The notes under the pieces were generated by a model that did no database searches, was not told where the DNA came from, and was given only the letters and a program-made list of their open reading frames with translations. A stretch of 64,000 nt of DNA from Azospirillum sp. RU38E. GTDB taxonomy: Bacteria > Pseudomonadota > Alphaproteobacteria > Azospirillales > Azospirillaceae. Below are positions 58,212-64,000 of this stretch, one piece after another; the first letter of the stretch is position 1; every line of letters starts with the position of its first letter. The stretch is from contig NZ_FZOI01000001.1 of NCBI RefSeq assembly GCF_900188385.1, positions 930,001 to 994,000 on the forward strand, read 5' to 3'. Both the position numbers and the translations under genes were made by a program.

Positions 58212-59450
58212 ATGACCGACAAACCGGACAGGCCCGCCCGCCCCGGCGCCATGGTGGCTTATGAGGAGGCCAAGGCGCTGGCTGTCAGCCCTGACCCGCG
58301 GGTGCGCGCCGATCTGGCGGCGCGGCCTGATCTGGCACCGGAACTGCTGTTCTATATGGCCGATGATGATGATCCGGCGGTGCGCCGGGCCGTGGCCATG
58401 CATGAATCCACGCCTTTGCAGGCGGCCCCCCGGCTGGCGCGCGACCGGGATGTGGATGTGCGCGTCATGCTGGCCCGCCGGCTGGCCCGCGCCCTGCCAC
58501 ACCTGTCGGCGGCGGAAAGTGCGGCCCTGCGCGATGTTGCCCTGCACGCGCTGACCATGCTGGCGGCCGATCAGGTGGTGCGGGTGCGCGCCGCCGTGGC
58601 CGGTGCCCTGCGCGATGTCGCCGTCGCCCCGCCGGCCCTGATCGCCACCCTGGCGCGCGATGTGGCGCGGGAGGTGGCGGAACCCATCCTGCGATCCTGC
58701 ATCAACCTGCCGGATCAGGAACTGATCGCCATTGTTGCCGCCCAGCCGATCCCCTGGGTGCTGGAAGCGATTGCCCGGCGTGAGAAACTGTCCCCCCCGG
58801 TGGCCGATGCGGTGGCGGCCCAGGGCGACCGGGTGGCCACGGCCACGCTGCTGGCCAATCCGGGGGCCAGCCTGTCGGACCAGGGGATGGATGGGCTGGT
58901 GGAAGGCCGGCTGGCGGCAACCCAAAATCCGGCCACCATCGTAAAGCCGCTGCTGCCGCCCGGCCTGCTGGGCCGGCTGTCCCGCATCATTGATGACAGT
59001 GTGCGCGGCGAACTGGTGGCGCATGGTTTTGACCGGGAGGACCGACAGGAAATCGTCGCCGTCACCCAGCGCCGGCTGGAATGGGCGCGCGATTATGTGA
59101 AACGGGAACCGGCCGAGGCCAAGGCCCTGCGCCTGAAGGCGGAAGGCCGTTTGTCGGAAGAGGTGGTGTGGGATGCGCTGTCCTGGGGCGACAAGGGTTT
59201 CGTGCGCGCGGCGCTGGCGCTGCGCGCCGATCTGGCGCCCGATCTGGTGCAGCGCATCATTGATACGCAGAGCGCGCGCGCCATCACGGCGCTGGCCTGG
59301 CGGGCCGGGCTTTCCATGCGTTGCGCCCGTCTGCTGCAACTGAAATCCGGCCTGCCGCCCACGAAATTGCTGAACGCCCGTAACGGTGTGGACTACCCGA
59401 TGACAGAGGAACAGATGCGCTGGCAACTGGGCCTGTTCGGGGTGGAGTAG
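58212..59450 (+). CDS. DUF2336 helical-repeat protein
   Basis: 412 aa. It consists of helical pairs of the HEAT-like type (VSPDPRVRADLAARPDLAPELLFYMADDDDPAVRRAVA; RDVDVRVMLARRLARALPHL), the DUF2336 pattern of alphaproteobacteria. Members bind unknown partners, some linked to stress and cell-cycle sensing. No membrane segment. The start at 58212 is an ATG 183 nt from the divergent binding-protein gene. It is followed by the CRISPR array. Confidence 0.88.
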   Translation: MTDKPDRPARPGAMVAYEEAKALAVSPDPRVRADLAARPDLAPELLFYMADDDDPAVRRAVAMHESTPLQAAPRLARDRDVDVRVMLARRLARALPHLSAAESAALRDVALHALTMLAADQVVRVRAAVAGALRDVAVAPPALIATLARDVAREVAEPILRSCINLPDQELIAIVAAQPIPWVLEAIARREKLSPPVADAVAAQGDRVATATLLANPGASLSDQGMDGLVEGRLAATQNPATIVKPLLPPGLLGRLSRIIDDSVRGELVAHGFDREDRQEIVAVTQRRLEWARDYVKREPAEAKALRLKAEGRLSEEVVWDALSWGDKGFVRAALALRADLAPDLVQRIIDTQSARAITALAWRAGLSMRCARLLQLKSGLPPTKLLNARNGVDYPMTEEQMRWQLGLFGVE

Positions 59451-59502
59451 GGGGCTGGGACGACATGCCCCGTGTCGCCCTGTCAGGACGGGCGGTCGCT
59501 TT

Positions 59503-59762
59503 GCATTAAGGAGGCCCCAGCTTTTCAGCCGGGGAAAGCTTGCTGAAGGAAGACGAAAATAATCCTGAAGCACGGCTTCAATGAGGCCCCGGCTTTTCAG
59601 CCGGGGAAAGCACCTACGCTGACTGGACGGTCACAAAGCTGGGCCTGCTGACGCTTCAATGAGGCCCCGGCTTTTCAGCCGGGGAAAGGCGCGCAAATCC
59701 ATGCTCGCGATAAGGCTGGTTTATGGGCTTCAATGAGGCCCCGGCTTTTCAGCCGGGGAAAG
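59503..59762 (-). CRISPR. Small CRISPR array, four repeats and three spacers, no cas genes in view
   Basis: Three identical 36-nt repeats (59575-59610, 59653-59688, 59727-59762) and a fourth with four mismatches (59503-59538). Each contains the 8-bp stem CCCCGGCT/AGCCGGGG. Spacers are 36, 42 and 38 nt and unrelated to each other. Read on the minus strand the repeat ends ATTGAAGC, close to the crRNA 5' handle ATTGAAAC, so transcription is probably leftward, with the leader to the right. The degenerate repeat then lies at the leader-distal end, as expected. Confidence 0.85.
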
Positions 59763-60021
59763 GCCCCCTGTCGGAAGCCACTGCATGATAAGGCAAATTG
59801 CCTGTCATTGCGAGCGGGTCCGGAAAGGAGACGAAAAAATACCGGGCGAAGGCTTGTTCCCGTATTCACCATGTCCAAGAAACAAGCCGTTTCAATGGCT
59901 TGATGCCTTGCGAGCGGGTGCCGGGGTTTCCCAGGGTACTGAGCCGCTCGCAATGTCGGGTCGGCAACAGCATAGCGGGTTCTGCCCACCAGGGAAAGCG
60001 GTTGTCGTCGGTTTGACCTTT
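59763..60021. other. Probable CRISPR leader region, no gene
   Basis: 259 nt between the last repeat and the DUF1491 gene, with no supported open frame. Two similar segments, TTGCGAGCGGGTCCGG (near 59808) and TTGCGAGCGGGTGCCGG (near 59907), suggest an internal duplication. It is less AT-rich than most leaders, so leader function is a guess from orientation. Confidence 0.35.
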
Positions 60022-60354
60022 TCAATCCACCGTCTGGAACGGATTTTCCCCATCGCGGCTTTCCACCTCGATCACCCAGAGGTCGGGGTCGCGCTTGGTG
60101 TGGCGGTCGATGAAGGCAGTGGCCTCCATCTCATCCATCAGGGCACCATTGGCGCCCGGCACCCAGCCCAGCTTGCCGGACAGGTCGCGGCCCTGGGTGA
60201 ACAGCCGGTTGCCCTGGCCCAACACAGCGACTTTCAGCAGGATCAGCCCCCCCTCCCGATCCCCCTTGCGCAGCACATAGGCACCGATACCGGTGCTGTT
60301 GCAGCGGCGCAGGCCGGCCTGCACGATCAGGTGGGTGGGCAGGCGGTCTTCCAT
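60022..60354 (-). CDS. DUF1491 protein
   Basis: 110 aa. RLPTHLIVQAGLRRCNSTGIGAYVLRKGDREGG and the close DLWVIEVESRDGENPF match alphaproteobacterial DUF1491, small cytoplasmic proteins of unknown role. Begins with ATG at 60354. It is divergent from surE, 111 nt away. Confidence 0.85.
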   Translation of the reverse strand: MEDRLPTHLIVQAGLRRCNSTGIGAYVLRKGDREGGLILLKVAVLGQGNRLFTQGRDLSGKLGWVPGANGALMDEMEATAFIDRHTKRDPDLWVIEVESRDGENPFQTVD

Positions 60355-60465
60355 GGGATTGGCTTTCCGGCAGGATGGGGATCGACTTCAAACGCCCGTT
60401 GGCTTCAAATGGGGCCGACGAGAGATCAACAACACCATGCGGACCCGATGATGCAAGAGCCAGTG

Positions 60466-61224
60466 ATGTTCAATCGCGCCCTTCTGACCAATGATGACGG
60501 GATCGATGCGCCCGGTCTGGCCGCCCTGGCCGCAGCCGTGGCCCCGCTGGCGCGGGAAATCTGGGTGGTGGCGCCTGAACATGATCAGAGCGGGGTGTCG
60601 CGGGCGCTGTCGCTTTACACCCCGCTGCGGCTTTATCCGCGGGGGGAGCGGCGGTTTGCCGTCAGCGGCACGCCCAGCGATTGTGTGGCCATGGCGCTGC
60701 GGGTGGTGATGGCGGACAACCCGCCGGATATCGTGTTTTCCGGCATCAATCGCGGCGCCAATCTGGCCGACGAGGTGGGCTATTCCGGCACGGTCAGCGG
60801 GGCGATGATGGCGCGGCTGCTGGGCGTGCCGGCCTATGCCGTCAGCCAGGCCTGGCGCGACCGGGAGAATGTGCGCTGGCACACGGCCATCCAGGCGCTG
60901 CCCGCTGTGGTGCGCCGCTTCGGCCCGGCCCCGCGCACGGTGTTGAACGTGAATTTCCCCGATCTGGAGCCCGACGAACTGACCGGCCTGTCCATCACCC
61001 GCCAGGGCCAGCCGGGTTCCATGTCGGTGGAGGTGGAACGGCGCAGCGATACGCGGGGCTATGATTATCACTGGCTGGCCCTGCGCCGCCGCCAGGGGGC
61101 CCCCACGCCCGATGACAGCGACATTGCCGCCCTGCGCCGGGGGGAAATCAGCGTCTGCCCGCTGGGCTTTGATTTTACCGATGAGGCCATGCTGGAGGAA
61201 CTGCGCGCGGCGGGGGGAATTTAA
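60466..61224 (+). CDS. surE: 5'-nucleotidase SurE
   Basis: 252 aa. ALLTNDDGIDAPGLAALA contains the DD metal ligands; FAVSGTPSDCVAMAL and SGINRGANLADEVGYSGTVSGAM are the other signature blocks. SurE hydrolyses nucleoside monophosphates and phosphate esters and supports stationary-phase survival. The start at 60466 (MFNRALLT) is nearest the conserved amino end; ATG 60451 and 60448 are possible alternatives. A terminator follows. Confidence 0.95.
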   Translation: MFNRALLTNDDGIDAPGLAALAAAVAPLAREIWVVAPEHDQSGVSRALSLYTPLRLYPRGERRFAVSGTPSDCVAMALRVVMADNPPDIVFSGINRGANLADEVGYSGTVSGAMMARLLGVPAYAVSQAWRDRENVRWHTAIQALPAVVRRFGPAPRTVLNVNFPDLEPDELTGLSITRQGQPGSMSVEVERRSDTRGYDYHWLALRRRQGAPTPDDSDIAALRRGEISVCPLGFDFTDEAMLEELRAAGGI

Positions 61225-61232
61225 AAATAAAC

Positions 61233-61260
61233 GGCCCGCCGGAGGGTGATCCGGCGGGCC
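61233..61260. terminator. Bidirectional terminator between surE and the POT transporter
   Basis: GGCCCGCCGGA pairs perfectly with TCCGGCGGGCC around a 6-nt loop, between convergent genes ending at 61224 and 61293. Confidence 0.8.
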
Positions 61261-61292
61261 ATTCTGGATTGCCTTGAGGACGGCTTGCTTTA

Positions 61293-62870
61293 TTATTTCT
61301 TGCCGTTCTTGGAGGTGTGCATATCGGCGGCGTCCATATGCATCAGCTTGCGCAGGAAGGGGCTGACCAGGGCGACCAGCACGGCAATCACCGTGGCCCC
61401 GATGAACAGATCCCAGAACACGCCGCTATAGACCGGCAGGCTTTCCTGGGCGGTCATCACCTTGCCCGGCTCCGTGCTGGTGCTGGCCAGGGCCGCAACC
61501 CAGCCGGCCAGGAAATGCGCCCCGGCAGAGGCCAGGAACCAGACGCCCATCACCATGGCGGTGATGCGCGCCACCGACAGGCGGGAGATCATCGACAGGC
61601 CGACCGGCGACAGGCACAGCTCACCCGTCGTGTGCAGCAGATAGCCCAGTGCCAGCCAGAACAGACCGGTCTGTGCATCCTCCCCCGCGAGCGAGGCACC
61701 GAAGACCAACGCGCCGAAGCCCAGGCCCACCTGCAGGATGGCCAGGGCGAATTTCATCGGGGTGGACGGCTCCCACCCTTTCTGCGCCAGCTTCACCCAG
61801 CCCCAGGAGAAGACGGGGGCCAGCAGCACGATGAACATCGGGTTGAAGACCTGCACCACCGAGGCCGGCACGATGAACAGACCGAAGAAGGAGCGGTCGG
61901 AATTGCGGTCGGCGAACAGGGTCAGCGAGGTGCCGGCCTGTTCGAACAGGGTCCAGAACACCACCGACAGACAGGTCAGCACCAGCACCACGACCATGCG
62001 GTCGCGTTCGATCTTGCTGCACTGGGTCAGGCTGAACCACAGGATACCGGCCAGCACCACGGCCACAATCACCAGCAGCAGGCTGCCGACGACCGCGTGC
62101 CACTGCACCAGTTGCCAGTTGATCAGCACGGCGGCCACGGCGCCGACATAGATCATGGCTTCGCGCGACAGGCCGATGGCGGTGCGCGCCTTCAACTGTG
62201 CCGGATTGGGCGGTTCGGCATTGCGGTACCATTGGGTACCACGGGCAAACACCACCAGGCCCGCCACCATGCCGATGCCGGCCAGACCGAAGCCATAGGC
62301 CCAGCCATAGGTTTCGCCCAGATAGCCGCAGGCGATGGTGGAGAAGAAGGAGCCCAGATTCACACCCATGTAGAAGATCGTATAGCCGGGGTCGCGGCGC
62401 GGATCATCCTTGCTGGGATAGAGCTTGCCCACCATGGTGGAGATGTTGGATTTCAGGAAGCCGACGCCGACAATGATGAAGGCCAGCGACAGGAACATGA
62501 TTTGATCATAAGGCGACTGGCGGACGATGACGCCATCGATGATCTGGGCCGGGCTGCCCTCGAACGCCATGCCGATATGGCCGCAGACCAGCAGGATGGC
62601 ACCCAGCATCACCGCCTTGCGGTTGCCCAGATAACGGTCGGCGATGACGCCGCCGATCACCGGCATCGCATAATTCAGCGAGGCATAGCTGGCATAGATG
62701 AAGCCCGCCATCTCGTCACTGTAAAGGAAATGCTTGACCAGATAGAGGGTCAGCAGGGCGCGCATCCCGTAAAAGGAAAAGCGCTCCCACATCTCGGCAA
62801 AAAACAGGGGGGCCAGACCACGCGGGTGGCCGAAGAAGCCGCGCTCCGGGTCGTTAGAGATCAAAGCCAT
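61293..62870 (-). CDS. Proton-dependent oligopeptide (POT/PTR2) transporter
   Basis: 525 aa with 12-14 hydrophobic helices. The proton-coupling motif EMWERFSFYGMRALLTLYL is in the first helix; MPVIGGVIADRYLGNRKAVMLG and the later FYMGVNLGSFFSTIACGYLGE are family signatures. Imports di- and tripeptides with protons. It is alone in its transcription unit; 266 nt of gene-free sequence with two small hairpins (63021-63056) separate it from the patatin gene upstream. Confidence 0.94.
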   Translation of the reverse strand: MALISNDPERGFFGHPRGLAPLFFAEMWERFSFYGMRALLTLYLVKHFLYSDEMAGFIYASYASLNYAMPVIGGVIADRYLGNRKAVMLGAILLVCGHIGMAFEGSPAQIIDGVIVRQSPYDQIMFLSLAFIIVGVGFLKSNISTMVGKLYPSKDDPRRDPGYTIFYMGVNLGSFFSTIACGYLGETYGWAYGFGLAGIGMVAGLVVFARGTQWYRNAEPPNPAQLKARTAIGLSREAMIYVGAVAAVLINWQLVQWHAVVGSLLLVIVAVVLAGILWFSLTQCSKIERDRMVVVLVLTCLSVVFWTLFEQAGTSLTLFADRNSDRSFFGLFIVPASVVQVFNPMFIVLLAPVFSWGWVKLAQKGWEPSTPMKFALAILQVGLGFGALVFGASLAGEDAQTGLFWLALGYLLHTTGELCLSPVGLSMISRLSVARITAMVMGVWFLASAGAHFLAGWVAALASTSTEPGKVMTAQESLPVYSGVFWDLFIGATVIAVLVALVSPFLRKLMHMDAADMHTSKNGKK

Positions 62871-63137
62871 CGTCGCCTTGCGGGTGATATATGTCCGAAG
62901 GCGCGGGCTATATCATGTTTGGCGGGTCTGGAATACCGGCTTTGCGGGGCCGGCATGGCCCCTCGCGGATGCAGGCTGAGCGTTGTTCAGGGGGCTGTTG
63001 GGTAAAATTTCCACCCATTCCGGCATTGGGTTGAAACAATGCCGCCGCAATGGCGGCCTGGGTTGAAATAATCAACCGGCATCACCATGGTGGGCCGGGG
63101 TGGGCGGGCGAAAATATTTTCACACGCCCGTCACGGA

Positions 63138-64000
63138 TCAGACAAAAAACGGCCCTGTTTCAAAGCTGCTGCCCTGGCCCAGCCGATCGATATGCGCGGC
63201 CAGCCAGGAATCGGCGGCGCTGCGGCCCATGTCCCGCAGGTCGCACAGGAAGCCCCAATCGCCGTTCAGCTTGCTGGAAACCCCCAGATCCGCCATCCCG
63301 GCCTCGCTTTCCACCATATGCAGATGGACGGCGCGCAGCCCGCTTTCCGGGCCGATGCGCCCGTCGGCCAGCAGCCGGTTCACCAGTTCGATGGAGCGCA
63401 GTTCGCGGTAGAAGGTGGAATTGAAGCTGATTTCATTGATGCGGTCGATGATGGCGCTGGGCGCGCGGGGCAGTTCCGGCCGATGGATGGGCGTGACCTG
63501 CACGATCATCACATCGGCCGACTGGCAATGTTTCACCAGCGGGTCAATCACCGGGTTGCCCATATAGCCGCCATCCCAATAATGTTCGCCGTCGATCTTC
63601 ACGGCCTGGAACAGCATGGGCAGGCAGGCGGACGCCAGCAGGCATTCTACCGACAGTTCCTGCCCGGCAAAGACGCGCAACTGACCCCGGTTGACATTGG
63701 TGGCGCTGACGAACAGCCGCACATCGGTGGCCTGCCGCAGCAGGCTGAAATCCACCAGCCCTTCCAGCACATCATGCAGCGGGTTCACCCCCATCGGGTT
63801 GAACTGATAGGGCGACATCATGCGCACCATCATGTCCAGCCCGGCATAGATGGGGTTGCTGTCCAGGTTGGGGCCGCTGCCAAAGGGAAACGGCCAAGGC
63901 TGTGACAGCGGCCCCAGCGCGTGTGACTTGGCCACCCGCCGCCATAGCCGCTCCAACAGCTCCCGCGCTGCCTGCGGTCCGCCGGTCAGCAGGCCCTGGG
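63138..64000 (-). CDS. Patatin-like phospholipase (partial, C-terminal part)
   Basis: 287 codons to the right edge; the amino end lies outside. The catalytic aspartate is in DGEHYWDGGYMGNPVIDPLV (DGG/A motif). SVECLLASACLPMLFQAVKIDG and the upstream ATDVRLFVSATNVNRGQLRVF are typical. The nucleophile GxSxG and oxyanion hole should be upstream, off the window. The first visible residues (GLLTGGPQAARELLERLWRRVA) fit the helix region after the nucleophile. Bacterial patatins hydrolyse phospholipids or neutral lipids; substrate unknown. Confidence 0.9.
   Translation of the reverse strand, partial: QGLLTGGPQAARELLERLWRRVAKSHALGPLSQPWPFPFGSGPNLDSNPIYAGLDMMVRMMSPYQFNPMGVNPLHDVLEGLVDFSLLRQATDVRLFVSATNVNRGQLRVFAGQELSVECLLASACLPMLFQAVKIDGEHYWDGGYMGNPVIDPLVKHCQSADVMIVQVTPIHRPELPRAPSAIIDRINEISFNSTFYRELRSIELVNRLLADGRIGPESGLRAVHLHMVESEAGMADLGVSSKLNGDWGFLCDLRDMGRSAADSWLAAHIDRLGQGSSFETGPFFV

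Noticed and set aside
57252-59573. Extension of the solute-binding protein frame across the DUF2336 gene
   Set aside because: The signal peptide starts at 58028 with a normal ATG; the upstream extension is antisense to DUF2336 and part of the CRISPR region.
63021-63056. Two small hairpins upstream of the POT transporter gene
   Set aside because: Short stems in GC-rich sequence with no U-run or known riboswitch features; not enough to call a function.

Overview
The window is about 64 kb of GC-rich chromosome from an alphaproteobacterium. The class is inferred from gene content: a DUF1013 (TrcR-type) regulator, DUF1192, DUF1491 and DUF2336 proteins, AFG1/ZapE, a carB-greA pair, an ArsR-methyltransferase fusion coupled to metF, and a sphingolipid locus of the Caulobacter kind. 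A member of the Rhodospirillales is plausible, but the sequence alone does not fix a genus. Coding density is high. There is no rRNA, no phage and no complete insertion sequence.

Layout. 1-7.3 kb: a partial FkbM methyltransferase, an orphan polyamine-type binding protein, a GNAT acetyltransferase and two tandem M13 metallopeptidases. 7.3-15 kb: phosphofructokinase, a BlaI/M56 sensor-repressor pair with its operator, greA and carB. 15-25 kb: a degenerate PAS/GGDEF/EAL protein, a PilZ gene, a Phd antitoxin beside a decapitated VapC toxin, ettA, a lipoprotein with 30-residue repeats, and metF with its ArsR-methyltransferase partner. 25-39 kb: mlaA-mlaC, two solute-binding proteins, mnmA, a membrane diguanylate cyclase, two identical tRNA genes with a CAU anticodon, an unknown 536-residue protein coupled to an RluA-type pseudouridine synthase, a TauE/SafE permease and a second MlaA.

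39.4-52.8 kb is the most notable region: a sphingolipid (ceramide) locus. It holds a fatty acyl-AMP ligase, an NAD-dependent reductase, an acyl carrier protein and serine palmitoyltransferase. These are followed by a lipid kinase of the ceramide/diacylglycerol type, a nucleotidyltransferase-like protein and a methyltransferase. A metallophosphoesterase, a pair of LptF/LptG-like permeases, a membrane hydroxylase, a GNAT-fold ceramide synthase candidate and a sugar-nucleotidyltransferase-like protein complete it. Together these could make, decorate and export an anionic or head-group-modified ceramide. The export role is inference.

52.8-64 kb carries housekeeping genes (TrcR-type regulator, quinone oxidoreductase, zapE, surE, a POT peptide transporter, the carboxyl end of a patatin) and a small orphan CRISPR array at 59,503-59,762 with no cas genes in view.

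Three copies of a dispersed, highly structured intergenic repeat (about 8.5, 30.7 and 34.8 kb) share a conserved core and a perfect 18-base palindrome. They differ by changes that keep stems paired, and two copies are bounded by inverted repeats. This looks like a MITE or REP-type family.
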